Assembly: GCF_001642475.1 (NCBI RefSeq)
Contig: NW_019173938.1
Location: 455,433 to 519,432, forward strand
DNA length: 64,000 bases
Direction: 5' to 3'
Source of the DNA: Fonsecaea monophora
Lineage: Eukaryota > Ascomycota > Eurotiomycetes > Chaetothyriales > Herpotrichiellaceae
The position numbers were made by a program, and so were the translations under genes. This document shows positions 10,368-22,400 of this stretch, piece by piece (the stretch's first letter is position 1; every line of letters begins with the position of its first letter). The notes under the pieces were generated by a model. The model searched no databases. It was given only the letters and a program-made list of their open reading frames with translations, and had not been told where the DNA came from.

Positions 10368-13300
10368 ATGGCGCCTCAGAAGCGCCCTGCTCCCACTGAC
10401 GGCGACGACGATGGCGACGACAGTCGAGAGTCGTCCCCACCACCCCGCGCCTCCGTATGGCATTTCCTCAGGAACATCATGCTTAACAATGCTAACAAGA
10501 GGCTAGAATAAGAGAAGACGGACAAGCGAAGAATCGTCCACCCACATTTATACTTCGAGTGATCGAGCTGATGGCGAAGATGCCAGTACTCCCCCTTCCG
10601 AGATTAGTTCCGATAGCGACGAAGACGACGACGACGAAGAGGCGTTGCTTGCAGCCACCCAAGCTATCGAGGCCAGGAGCAGAGAAGGTGCTCACAATGA
10701 GCCTGCAGAGTACGGTATCTTGGAGGGAGTCCAGCTCAAGAACTTCATGTGTCACGAGGATATGAGTTACGAGCTTGGCCCCTTGATCAATTTTATCTGC
10801 GGCAAAAATGGCAGTGGGAAGAGTGCGATTCTCACTGCCATCGTCCTGTGTCTAGGGGGGAAGGCTTCGGCAACGAATCGAGGAGCCCGTCTGCAAAACT
10901 TCATTAAAGAGGGAACCGATCACGCCACCATCATCTGCAGGCTAAAGAACCAAGGTGAAAATGCATACATGCCCGACGTATATGGGAAGACGATTCAAGT
11001 TGAACGCCACATCTCACGTACTGGCAGTAGTGGATTCAAGCTGAAGTCAGAAAAGGGCCGCATCGTGTCTACTCGGAAGTCTGATCTCGAAGAAATTTGC
11101 GATCATATGATGTTGCAGATCGAAAACCCAATGGCAGTTCTCTCGCAAGATCAGGCGCGTCAATTCATTGCCAGCTCGAGCGCCACGGAAAAGTACAAGT
11201 TCTTCATGAAGGGCGTCCAACTTGAGCAGCTTGACCAGGACTATCGACTCATCGAGGAGCAGCTCGACAACATCAAAGTAAAGATCGCCGCCAGGGCCCC
11301 GGATCTCAAATTTCTAAAGGGAAAGGCGGACAGCGCGGCGAACAAGCTTGCGCTATCCGACAGATACGAAGCTATGCGTGACAAGCTTCGAGATTATCGC
11401 CGACAGCTGACATGGGCCCAAGTCGCTATTCAGGAGAACATTCGAGATGAATATGTCAAAGAGCTTCAAGAGGCGGACGCAAAGATAGCGGCTGCAGAGG
11501 CAAAAGCTGAAGAGCTTGACGCGGCCTATCAGGAATCCGACCGAATTGCAGCCACCACCGCGGACAGGTATAATGAGGCAAATGAAGCTGTCCAGCGCCT
11601 CAACGACGAGAAGAAGGAGCTGCAGGCACAACAGCATGATCTGAAAAAGAACTATTCAGAAGCCGCTGCTGAGCAACGACAAATCCGTGACGCCTTGGTG
11701 AGTGCTGACAGAACCATAACACAGAAAAAGGCAGCTATCGAACAAGAAGTGCAAAGACTCGCCGAGCTCGATGGGGGAGGAGCTGCTCGCCGCATCAGCG
11801 AACTCAACGATGCGGAAGAAACGGTCAGAAGAGCGGAGCAGGAGTTGCAGGATCACCTGAACCAAAGAGATGCATGTGTCCAAGAAATCGAGACAATGCA
11901 AAGGCTTGAGGCTGAAACGGGAGAAGCGAAGAAGAATGAGGAACGGAGAGTGACCGACCTGGAGAACAACCTAAGGCGTCTGGTAGAGAACCGCAACTCT
12001 CAAGATCTTGCTTTTCATCCCAGAATGCAGGACCTTCTGCGAGCCCTACAACAGGAGAGGGGGTTCCGGGACGCGCCTGTCGGCCCTCTGGGAAAGCATG
12101 TTAGATTGTTAAAACCGGAATGGTCTTCGATTTTGGAAAGATCCTTCGGTAGCGCGCTTTCGGGATTTATCGTGACCAGCAAGCAGGACGAAAATCTGTT
12201 GAGCGGCATCATGCGACGGACTCAATGCATGCTGCCTATCTTCATCGCCAACAGCCTCCCACTGAACATTGAGCCACATCTCCCGGATCCCCGATTCACC
12301 ACCGTCTTGAGTGTTCTGGAAATCGACAACGAGGCGGTCAGGAAACAGCTCATTATTTCCAACCAAATTGAGCAAAGCATCCTCATTTCAGACATGACTG
12401 AAGCCTCCAAGGCACTCTATTCGGAAGCTACACCTTTGCGCAATGTCAAGCGGTGCTATTGTTTCAGTCCAGGCAGCAAGGTCAAGGGTGCTGTTTTGTC
12501 TTATCGAAACGGCCGAGCAGCGCAAGATCCGGTGCACGAGTTTATCGGCTCTCCACGGATGAAAACAGATATTGACGATGCAATCCGTCGGCAACAAGAT
12601 GTTCTTGCTGAGTGCAAGACCCAGCGTCTACGGGCAGAGCAAGAATTTCGCAGCGCTCAAGATCGGCATGTTAAAGCAAGACAGGCGCTCAAGCGACATG
12701 CGGACAGAAAGAGAGCGCTCGAAATTGCAGTACAGCAAGCGGAAGACAACGTTGAACGTTTGAGAGAGGCCATCAGGGACGACAGCGTCGAGGGTGGAAA
12801 GCTTGAGGCCCTGCGCCAGTCATTGAGCGAGGCAGAGGAGCAAAAGACCATTCACGAGAGCTCTTTTCAAGACTCGGTCATTGCCCTTGACGAACAAACC
12901 AAGAGACTTCGCGAGGCGACCCAAAAGTGCAACGAACTGGATGTCCGCATCAAAGATGCTGAAGCTAAGGTCGATAAGGAGCAGTTGAAAGCTCAGAAAG
13001 CCAGCAAGAAACGCGCGCATGATCTGGGCGAGAAAAATAGAGCGGTCGCTATGATTGACGACGCCAAAGCTGACCGTGGCACGCTGGAACGGAAGATGCA
13101 GGAAATGGATGAGAAAATTGCGAACTTCACAGACCAAGCACGGCTGGTCTGTGAACGGGTCAACCTTCCCGAAGGCGAAACATTTGAGAGCCTGAACAAA
13201 AAACATGAAAAACTTTCGGCAGATTATCGCAAATATCAATCCCAGGTGGGTGATCGGAATGATATCGCCGCCGAGGCATCCAAAACTTCCCAGGCATACA

Positions 13301-13893
13301 AGGCCGCCGAGCTGGAGATGAGTTCGTTTGAATCTTTACAGGCGCAACTCACGAGAACGCTTGGAGAGCGAAAAAGGCGGTGGGTATTGTTTCGAGGCCA
13401 TATCACTGCTAGATCACGGGCAGGCTTCATCCACAAACTCAGCGAGAGAGGGTTCCGCGGACGGCTCCACATCGATCATAGAAAGAAGGAGATGGACATC
13501 GCCGTCGAACCCGATATTACGAGACGTGACGGAAGCGGGAGAAGCGCAAAGACGTTGTCAGGTGGAGAGAAGTCATTCGCCCAGATCTGCCTGTTGCTCT
13601 CGATCTGGGACGCAATGGGTGTTCCAATTCGCTGTCTCGACGAATTCGACGTGTTCATGGATGCGGTCAACAGAAACACCAGTGTTAACCTGTTAATCGA
13701 TGGAGCCAGGCACAGCAGTGGCGGGCAATTCATTCTTATCAGCCAGGCACCAAATCCGACATCAAGAAAGCTCCGGATGTCTGTGCCATTGAGTAAGTGG
13801 AGAAGCGTCGCACCTTGTACACAGATACTAACAATCTATAGGATTGCGCCACCAGAAAGGGGCCAAACGAGGCTCGTACTCACTGCCACATGA
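10368..13893 (+). CDS. smc6: Structural maintenance of chromosomes protein 6 (SMC5/6 complex ATPase)
   Basis: SMC6 pairs with SMC5 in the complex acting in recombinational repair and replication-fork resolution. A short first exon (MAPQKRPAPTDGDDD, from 10368) is acidic; an intron within about 10430-10560 leads to the main exon. The exact junction is uncertain. The main exon shows Walker A (CGKNGSGKSAILTAI), Q-loop region (AVLSQDQARQF), long coiled coils, a hinge (LGKHVRLLKPEWSS to VKGAVLSYRNGRAAQD), returning coiled coil, ABC signature (KTLSGGEKSFAQICLLLS) and Walker B (CLDEFDVFMDAVNR). The C-terminal block KSDIKKAPDVC...PERGQTRL, split by an intron at 13793-13841, is present but lies one base out of frame from about 13745 onward. 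Restoring it needs a one-base change, so the 3' end is either a sequence error or a real lesion. Confidence 0.92.
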
Positions 13894-14368
13894 TTGTCGA
13901 ATGTTGCCATGCTGGTAATGAGGACACACAGGACTGCCAAGATCTTGCTCTTTGGCCGGACTGAACCATTGTAGGACCGGACGTGATTGAGTCGACGTTG
14001 ACACAACATTGCATCTTGTTCTTGTTGAGGTTGGCACCGGGTTGCGGTCGACGTGTGACAGACAGAGAAGGTTGTGCTGACCTGTGGTGCTCGTGGGCAG
14101 CCTCAACTTTTACACATGTGCAAATTGGCTGACTGCTATAACGCTATGGGCCACGACTGCTTCTGGGAACTGCTTCCATAGGGTGCGTGCGGTGTAAACA
14201 ACCGAAGGCGCCAGGGCCATAATGCGGGCCACATCATGGTTTATGGCCCACGCCCGAGACCTCCTGGACTCACCTGACTCTGTGTAACGGCCTACGCTTC
14301 ACCGATTTTTATCAACACGGAGCCCGCCGATCTTCAGTCGACACTGGAAAGTCGAGAGTCTGAAAAAC
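13894..14368. other. Intergenic region downstream of SMC6
   Basis: No gene is recognised. The sequence is ordinary in composition and is probably 3' UTR plus spacer. Confidence 0.3.
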
Positions 14369-14959
14369 ATGTGCCAGGCGGTGGTTGTCCACGAAAGCTG
14401 CACAGAGAGGGACGTGGCGACTCCTGACGACACTCCGATGGATGATTGTGCGACTGCCGTCTCGTTCGCGTGGCTGCAGTTTGGGTTCTTGCGGAAGCCA
14501 TCGTCCAGTGAGGCTCAGCAAGACCTCCTGACGACTATTTATCGGACCGCGGAAGGCTTCGCAAATGTCTCTCCCTTCAAGGACCATCCATTCTTAGGCG
14601 GAGCCATATTGTTTTCACCGGACTCTCGCATCGACGCGTTGGCAACACCAATGCCTCTAGTCGATAGCTCGATTTGCTGCGATTACATGGACATGCATCA
14701 CTTCAGCAACACCCCGATGAAAGGTCATCTCCCACAGCCACTGCCAGTTTTGCGTTACCTTCATCTGATACGGAAGGCAAATTGGTCCCGCATGGTGACT
14801 TCGCTCCCAGAACACAGCAAGTCTGAAGAGCTGGATTTTGACAGAGGTCCCACAGTCAACGCTGCAAAGACAAGGAATTGTGGATGTGTCTTGCCGTGTG
14901 CGAGAGGAAGGTGCGCAGCGACGTTGATGATCTGGCGTGGAGCAAATAGCTTACGTTGA
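14369..14959 (+). CDS. Hypothetical protein, 196 aa, doubtful
   Basis: An uninterrupted ORF beginning MCQAVVVHESCTERD, with several Cys and His and no recognisable domain, signal peptide or membrane segment. Codon choice looks partly coding-like (frequent GAC, CTC, TTC), but the ORF sits alone in a gene-poor spacer between SMC6 and DHH1 and the C-terminal third becomes Arg/Cys-rich as random ORFs do. It may be a lineage-specific gene, an upstream exon or chance. Confidence 0.25.
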   Translation: MCQAVVVHESCTERDVATPDDTPMDDCATAVSFAWLQFGFLRKPSSSEAQQDLLTTIYRTAEGFANVSPFKDHPFLGGAILFSPDSRIDALATPMPLVDSSICCDYMDMHHFSNTPMKGHLPQPLPVLRYLHLIRKANWSRMVTSLPEHSKSEELDFDRGPTVNAAKTRNCGCVLPCARGRCAATLMIWRGANSLR

Positions 14960-15760
14960 CAAGTTGTCCTTGCAAGGGTTCAAGGGGACCAGGAGCATGC
15001 CCATCAAGCTGCACTTGTCTATGCAACTGAGAGCTCGACCGTGGTAGAATTTGGGAGGGTGGTCTTTTGCGGTCTACATGGTCTCAGGTGCGCTCAGGCT
15101 GAAAGATGGTGTGTGTCTATGGTTCGGTTCTGCCGCCTCTCGGTGGGCCGAGACTGTAGTATTGTAAGCCTGTCGATCTGAGGGAGTCCTCATTGTCAGC
15201 AGGAATGAATGATGAATGAACCAGGATGAAAGCGAATTGGGGGCTGAATGGCCAAGGTAGAATCAGTGTCGAAGTCATTGGAACAAAGCAGGCAGCGCAG
15301 GTTGCCTAAAACAGCAAGATTTGGTTTATGCCTGGGTCTTGGCGCTGGACTGGGATCTGCAGTCGCGGACCAGGCACAAAGAACTTGCCCTCCCACTCTA
15401 CTCCAGACTCGAAGCACCAGAACTCACTTACACCTCGACTACACTACTTTCACGGGGCGAAGCCGCCACTAGAAAACCTTCTGACTCTCTCCAAGCACCT
15501 CACTACCTTCTCGACGCAGATTGGCTTCCTTTGACACAAGAAAGCCACAGATCCCAACCCGCCACAAAGTGAACACCCCGCGACAATCCTACCTCTACCC
15601 ACGATCTTTCCACTACCCTCTCTCAAGCCATTCCTCTAGGCGCCAGTAGATCTCTCGTGACTAGAAAGAGGTTGTTGTCGTTGTCGACCAATCGATCTGC
15701 TGCTCGCAAAACCCGACATCACACCCTTTTCCCATTCCGCCCTCTAAATCTCTCTCAAAA
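14960..15760. promoter_or_regulatory. Promoter and probable long 5' leader of DHH1
   Basis: About 800 bases without a supported gene. The last 300 bases before the DHH1 ATG are strongly pyrimidine-rich (CT and CCT runs), as is typical of promoters and leaders of highly expressed fungal genes. Several short upstream ORFs are present. Confidence 0.4.
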
Positions 15761-17314
15761 ATGACGGACGCTTTAGCAGCACAACTCAACAAAGCCTCTT
15801 TGAACGATGGCGCAGACGAGTCAAACTGGAAAGACTCGCTCAACCTTCCAGCAAAGGACACCAGACAACAGACTGAAGATGTGACTGCTACAAAAGGCTT
15901 GGATTTTGAAGACTTTTACATCAAGCGTGAATTGATGATGGGCATATTCGAGGCCGGATTCGAGAAACCCTCTCCGATTCAGGAAGAAACCATACCTGTT
16001 GCCCTCACCGGCCGAGATATCCTGGCCCGAGCAAAGAATGGAACTGGCAAAACCGCAGCCTTTGTTATTCCTACCCTCGAACGAATCAACCCCAAAAACC
16101 CAAAAACCCAAGCGCTAATTCTAGTCCCCACTCGAGAACTCGCTCTACAAACGTCCCAGGTCTGCAAGACTCTGGGAAAGCACTTGGGCATCAATGTCAT
16201 GGTTACTACAGGTGGCACCGGACTGAAAGACGATATCATCAGGTTAGGGGAAACAGTACATATTATCGTTGGCACCCCTGGGAGAATCCTCGACCTTGCA
16301 AGCAAAGGTGTTGCAGACTTGTCCGAATGCCCTATATTTGTCATGGACGAAGCCGACAAGTTGCTGTCTCCGGAGTTCACTGTTGTCATTGAGCAACTCC
16401 TATCCTTCCATCCCAAAGACCGACAGGTGATGCTGTTCAGCGCCACTTTCCCGATGATCGTCAAGGCATTCAAAGACAAACACATGCGAAATCCCTACGA
16501 AATCAACCTTATGGACGAGCTGACCCTGCGTGGTATAACCCAATACTATGCTTTCGTCGAAGAGAAGCAGAAAGTTCATTGCCTCAACACATTATTCTCG
16601 AAGCTTCAGATCAACCAGTCAATCATCTTTTGCAACTCGACAAACCGGGTTGAGCTCCTTGCAAAGAAGATCACCGAACTGGGGTATTCGTGCTTCTACT
16701 CTCACGCCAAAATGCTGCAGCAGAATCGAAACAAGGTTTTCCACGACTTCCGTGCCGGCGTCTGTCGAAATCTGGTGTGTTCCGATCTCCTCACTCGTGG
16801 TATTGATATTCAAGCGGTCAATGTGGTCATCAACTTCGATTTCCCCAAAAATGCCGAAACATATCTCCATCGCATTGGTCGTTCTGGACGATTCGGTCAT
16901 CGTGGTCTCGCTATCAACTTGATCAACTGGGACGATCGTTTCAATCTGTATAAAATCGAACAAGAGCTGGGCACTGAGATCCAGCCGATTCCTCCATCTA
17001 TCGACAAGAGTCTGTATGTATATGAGAATCCCGAATCGATTCCACGCGCAATGCCTCCACCAGCACAGACTCAGAAGGCCAACACGTCCAACGCGAATGC
17101 CAATGCAAACAACACAAATAACAATGCTACCAACAGCAACGGTCAATACCAGCAGGCTCGGAGACCACAGAATCAATCGAACGGATATGGGCAACAATAC
17201 AACAACCAAGGACGTGGTGGATATCGTGGACGAGGTCGAGGTCAGGGTGCTCGAGGCCGTGGAGGTCATCCCCAGCAGTCAACAGCGGCACCCGTGGGTC
17301 AAATCGCTCACTAG
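15761..17314 (+). CDS. dhh1: DEAD-box RNA helicase Dhh1 (DDX6), mRNA decapping/translation repression
   Basis: Intronless gene for 517 residues. Dhh1 is a cytoplasmic P-body helicase that activates decapping and represses translation. All helicase motifs are present in order: Q motif (PSPIQEETIP), Walker A (AKNGTGKTAAF), PTRELALQ, TGGTGL, GTPGRILD, DEAD (VMDEADK), SAT (LFSATFP), IIFCNSTNRVE, LLTRGIDIQ and HRIGRSGRFGH. The DDX6-specific short linker and the region around TEIQPIPPSIDKSLY follow. The C-terminal 85 residues are Asn/Gln-rich, then RG/RGG repeats, a low-complexity tail common in fungal Dhh1 orthologues and linked to condensate formation. Start and stop are unambiguous. Confidence 0.97.
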   Translation: MTDALAAQLNKASLNDGADESNWKDSLNLPAKDTRQQTEDVTATKGLDFEDFYIKRELMMGIFEAGFEKPSPIQEETIPVALTGRDILARAKNGTGKTAAFVIPTLERINPKNPKTQALILVPTRELALQTSQVCKTLGKHLGINVMVTTGGTGLKDDIIRLGETVHIIVGTPGRILDLASKGVADLSECPIFVMDEADKLLSPEFTVVIEQLLSFHPKDRQVMLFSATFPMIVKAFKDKHMRNPYEINLMDELTLRGITQYYAFVEEKQKVHCLNTLFSKLQINQSIIFCNSTNRVELLAKKITELGYSCFYSHAKMLQQNRNKVFHDFRAGVCRNLVCSDLLTRGIDIQAVNVVINFDFPKNAETYLHRIGRSGRFGHRGLAINLINWDDRFNLYKIEQELGTEIQPIPPSIDKSLYVYENPESIPRAMPPPAQTQKANTSNANANANNTNNNATNSNGQYQQARRPQNQSNGYGQQYNNQGRGGYRGRGRGQGARGRGGHPQQSTAAPVGQIAH

Positions 17315-19440
17315 TCTGAGATTTGAACTTTGATCTAGCGGTGGACCTTTTTTTTTCTCTTCTTGATTTTCTGTTTCACGGCGTTTTTTCTTTCAGTTTC
17401 ATGGCACGAAGGTCTATGACATGCGACATGCGCAAGCTGGGAGTTTTCAATAATGGCTGGCTCATGTGGTTTTCCTTGCGATCAGATCTGTACAACAGTG
17501 TTGGTACAGCTTCTACTTCTTTCTTGGGGTGGGTGTTTTCTGGATGGATTGCTACGGACGGACCGGGGGGGCTTCTGGGTCCTCTGCCGAGCAAGCTTCG
17601 GTCGGGGATTTATGGCTCATGACATTGCATGTCTTGAAAGAGCCACGTTCTTGTTGGGGTCACGGAGAAAACTGGCGCAAAAAGTTTCGGTGAAGGTCAG
17701 TGCAGTCTTCTACACGGATTGTAGACCTGCATGGCGTTGCTTGGCTATTTGCATTTCTCTCGTTCAGATCTCGGACATACCAGCCACACGACGACTCCTA
17801 TCACTGTCACGATATCCTATGCTCATACTCTTCAACTCTATCCACTTCGACACCAGTCTTACGGAACGACCTAATCATCAAATACGCCTGGCGCATATTC
17901 AATCAATATCTCTCTCGGCGAGCAGCCAAACACCCTCTTTTTCGACTTGCGCAGAAACGACACCCAAATACAGGCACCACCACCACGACATACCCAAGAA
18001 TATCGACACCTCATACCTACTGCCTTCTACGAGCCCTTCAGCGCACTAAACCAACACACCAATTATAATCGTCATGCGATTACCTCTCCGTGACAACATG
18101 ATGTCACCTAGTGCAGCTCAGTGCTAGGACCTGGCATTAATCTTCAACACAAAAGACGACAATGATCTGTCATCGAATCCAATTCAATCCAACAGTGAAC
18201 TTTCTTTCATATGCCACCTCATCACCGGACAGGGGAAGGGTAACGCTTGATAGATGCAAGCAGATCTCAAAGACGCTCTCACACAAAAAACTATGAAAAC
18301 AATAAAAAAATAATAGGAGGAAAGCCGACGGCTTGCACATCCCGGAAGTTCGTGAGAATTTTATGTCTGTGACAGGCAAATGCACCGAACAAACGGAAAC
18401 AGACCTACGAACACTGCGAAAGAATTCCACAGTCGCTCGATAAACGAGCAAAGACGACCAAGAAAGTCATCTACCACTGGTGGAAGTACTGTGACGATTC
18501 TAGTTTCTAGTGGGATGGAAATAGCTTGACAAGATATCGGAACAGCAAAGCGCAGACTAGATGGGACGACACTCTAGTATATTTGTGTCTGTCTGTTTAG
18601 TTCTTTTCTGCGCGCCGCGCACCTCACTCGAGGTCGAAGCTGATCAATGAGAAAAACTGCCCTCTTTCCTCTGAAAAAACAGAAAAAGGAACAAACCATG
18701 CCACCTATTTTGATTCTAGAAGTGCTTGCCTTATACCGTGACGTACTACCACATTCTCTGGTAAGCTGGCGATATCCAACCGTCCCCAACCCGGACTCGA
18801 CTGCCCTGATCGGGAAAATGCCGTCCCCGTTGATCATTTGAGCGCTCTCTATCTCCCTCTTGCCCGCGGAAGCTCGCAAGCTAGATCTCAATGAAGAAGG
18901 AAGGGAGAGAGAGAAGGGAACGAATCGGAGTAGAAAAACACAAATCTGATCCCAATTAAGTTCACCATTAAGTAGCTAAAAGTAAAGTAAAGTAAAGTAT
19001 TCCTTCCTTCTTCCTTCCTTCCTGGCTGGCTGGCCCAATTCCAACATTATGCGAGGCGTTTGCCAAAGCTCGACTCGAGTTGACTCGATGCCACTCAACA
19101 CGCCAGCCAGCGATCTGATCACCTTTGGCGGGGGAGGTATGTTAAACAAAAACATGCAAATGCCTCAAGACGGGGCGTGCATGGCCCTTCAGGGGATGTG
19201 CGGGTGACGGTGAGGTCGAGGGTGTCCTTTGTCCGTTGACATGTCCAAGCGTGTATGTATGTCTATGAAACGGAGATCTCTGTCCTTTCTGGCAGCGGCC
19301 ATTGAAGAGAGGGATCCAATCGTGGCTTGCTTACTACTACTCCAAGGTCTCATACTGCGTAGAAAGTGGCGGATGGGAAAAAGACAGGAGATGGTGATTG
19401 ATTCGATAAATTGCGTACCACCGCATTTGATCGGGGTTTC
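17315..19440. other. 2.1 kb gene-poor spacer between DHH1 and POM152
   Basis: DHH1 and POM152 converge here. Overlapping ORFs on the plus strand (17453-18068) have biased, low-complexity translations and no family resemblance. The region contains T-rich and A-rich tracts and, at about 18978-19034, AAAGT units followed by TTCC and CTGG units. It probably holds two long 3' UTRs; a non-coding RNA is possible but nothing in sequence shows it. Confidence 0.35.
18978..19034. repeat. Short tandem AAAGT / TTCC / CTGG units
   Basis: Consecutive short imperfect tandem repeats on the plus strand: AAAGT units, then CTTCC units, then CTGG units. It lies in the spacer between convergent genes. Confidence 0.8.
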
Positions 19441-22400
19441 TCAATAAGTCAACAGCTTCTTCTGGCCACCCATGAGACCGCCGCCGTTTCCAGCAGCCTT
19501 GTGACTGGGTTTGGTGTATGAACAGAATCGGTCTTTGATGCTCACAACCTCATAGATGCCCTCGTCGCTGGCACGGATCATCTTGCTGAATTCGTCTGAC
19601 GTGTCGTGGCGTGTCTCGAGAACTCGGGCTTTGCCCGTGCCTTTTCTGAGGTTCTCCGTGCGAGTATATCTGGTAGGCGTCATCAAAATGTCAGTATATC
19701 TTCCAGCTGTCTGTTGAGTGAGGACGCAATGCGTGGGGGAAGAGACAGGGATACTCACGTGAATTCAAAAGGTGGCGTCCCAGTAAACGTAAACAGTATG
19801 TCCACCTCCCCTCCCTCATGAATGTCGCTGATTACCGTCTTTCCCTTGCCAATTTCAACAGTCGGATACGGATGAATGACTTTTCTGATGTCTTTCCTTG
19901 CGCGGCATTTGTTATTCCCCATCGCTGAGTCGCTGACACCCGTGATGACAAACTCTCCTGGCGACTCAGCAAGCCGTCTGAACTCATTACCCGAAACACG
20001 TGCTTTTCGTTCACGATTCTGGAAAGTATAGAAAACATCAAAGGGGGCTTGGCCGCTCAGGGAGAAAGAGACGTGCTCGCCCACACAGTAATGTTCTTGG
20101 GACTCCAGCGGGATGATGGCCGGTGGCGCTGAGACATGAATGCGGACGGCGGATGGGTCCGAGTCGAGGATGGATTCGCAGCCAAGCGCGTCTTTGACTG
20201 AACGAATAGAAACGGTATGTGTACCTAGGTCGAGGGTGGCCCGCGAAAGTGGCCACGAGTAGCTACGCGTAGCTATGTCTTTTTGGCGGATGATCTCAGG
20301 GCGGGTTGATACGCCGTGGTGAATGATGGCAATTTCGACACTGAAAGGGGGCGTGCCGGTAAAGGTGATCGGTATGTTTTCAGTTTCGGCCTCGGCGCTG
20401 TTTGTGAAGGTGGGATCGTATTTGCAGTAGCCATAAGTCTTCCCTGCCTGGCTGAACTTTGCAGACGGTAGAGGATACACTTGCTGCCAGAGAACAATCG
20501 GCGTAAATCCCTTCTTGTCGGGAGAATAGCGAGCATCGCCCAGCTCGCTGAAAACGTAAGAGTATTCTCCAGCTTTGCTGGTGTCAAGATTGACTTGCGC
20601 ACTACTACCTGCCAGGGTGACAGGCTTGTTGCTGATTGCAGCAGGCCCCTTGATTGGTTCGAACTTCTGCTGGTATTTGAGGTGGAAAGGCGGGCTGCCT
20701 GTGAGACCAAGGCCCAGAACTGATTCGTCTCCCTGACAAACTGCGGCCTTGCGGAAGCCTTTCGATCCTTCTGTCCCAATAGCCGGATCTTTGATTGATA
20801 GCGTTGGTCGGGGCAGCCAGCTCACTTGGAATTTGTTCGCTTTAGAATCAACCACGCCGGGGCAACTGTCATGAATAGAGACGATCTCGTAAGTACCCGG
20901 ACGGTCGACTGAGATTTCGGCGTTTGCGTCTCTGAATATCTGCTCAAATGAATCAGAGCCGTCGTCCAGATTCTGCAGTCTGACCGCCCATGGGGCGAAG
21001 CCGTTGAGCCGCAATGGCAGTTTCACAGACCTGCCATCTAGTGCCAGGATCGATCGTTTGCCGTCTATATCGCCGAACGCTGCGCGTGGTTGCTCTTGTC
21101 TGACTTCGACCTTCCGTTCCTCCTGCAACGTCGTACGACATCGTGATTTGTCTTGGACTCCTGATAGTACAACAGAATAGCTCCCTCCTTCTGCAAAGGG
21201 GGGAAGTTCGATCATGCATAGCTCGTCCTCGGTGTGGATGTGGTGCTTCTTTCTTTTGCCGGCATGCACCAGCTCATAATCCAAATCCCACGGTCCTTGA
21301 CCTGCAAGTCTAACTGGTATGGACACAGGTGAGCCGAGACACGCCTTTACAGCACGATTGTCTCCGTGGAATATCGCAGACGCCGGTGGCTTGATGTCTT
21401 GTTTGAGGACGAGATTTTGGTCTTTTAGTGACACGCTGCCGTAGACTTGGTCTTCGATCTCATGGATTGTGTATATGTAAGAGCCAGCGGCTCTTTCACG
21501 CAATTCCATCTGACCGCGCATACCAGAAAATTCTTGGACTTTGGGGAAAGCCGTCCCACGGTGGCTTATTGTGTATCGAACTTTGAAGGGAGGAGTCCCC
21601 GTGAAGTCAAAGTTAACATACATGCCAATTGGATTACCGGCACACTTGTCAAAAATGTCCTCAGACTCCATACTGAGACCTGGTTTGGGAGGATTATGGA
21701 GCAGACATGACGAAGGTTCAACGACCTCGCCACGGCAGAACTGGCTGTCAACAGAATCGAGGCTATATTTGCCAGGCTGACTGATCAGAGGCATGGAGCG
21801 ACGGTCCGCCATCTCGTGTACATGGTTTTCCGAGCGAACGGCTTCCCCTTCGCCGTCTGAGACAAAGCTGTACTTCACATTAAGCGGCCAGTCTGATGGA
21901 TGCAACGAATCCACATGTTGGATTGAAATCGGAAGAGGAATAGCGTTTCCTTCACGGACGCGAAGTACGCGATCTGAGTTGAGGCCTCCCATCGTGACTC
22001 GAGGCCTGTTATGCACAGTCAAGCTCTGCACCCGTGGAGCATGAAAGTCCTTTGATTTGCTCCCATTGTAGACGACCTTGTTCCCGAGACCATCTTCTAC
22101 TTCCTCGATGGTGTAAGAATGGCTTCCATTCTGGTGTAGAGATTCATTGATCTCGAACGACTCGGTTGTGGATTTCGTCCACCCCATATGTGGCCGTCGT
22201 GGATCGAGGACGACAGCCGAGGCCTCATCGCTGGAGACCAAGTCGAGATCCACATGTGGCAGTACATTCTGGACAATGGAACTGAATTGCTTGTGATTGA
22301 CGGTTTTGCTGTATTTGACTTTGAACGGTGGGACACCTGTGACTCGCAGAGCGATGTTGCTCAACTCTCCAGTGCATCTGTCCTCGGATTGAGTCGAGAT

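Noticed and set aside
17453..18068. Overlapping plus-strand ORFs after DHH1
   Set aside because: No domain, biased composition, in the probable 3' UTR of DHH1.
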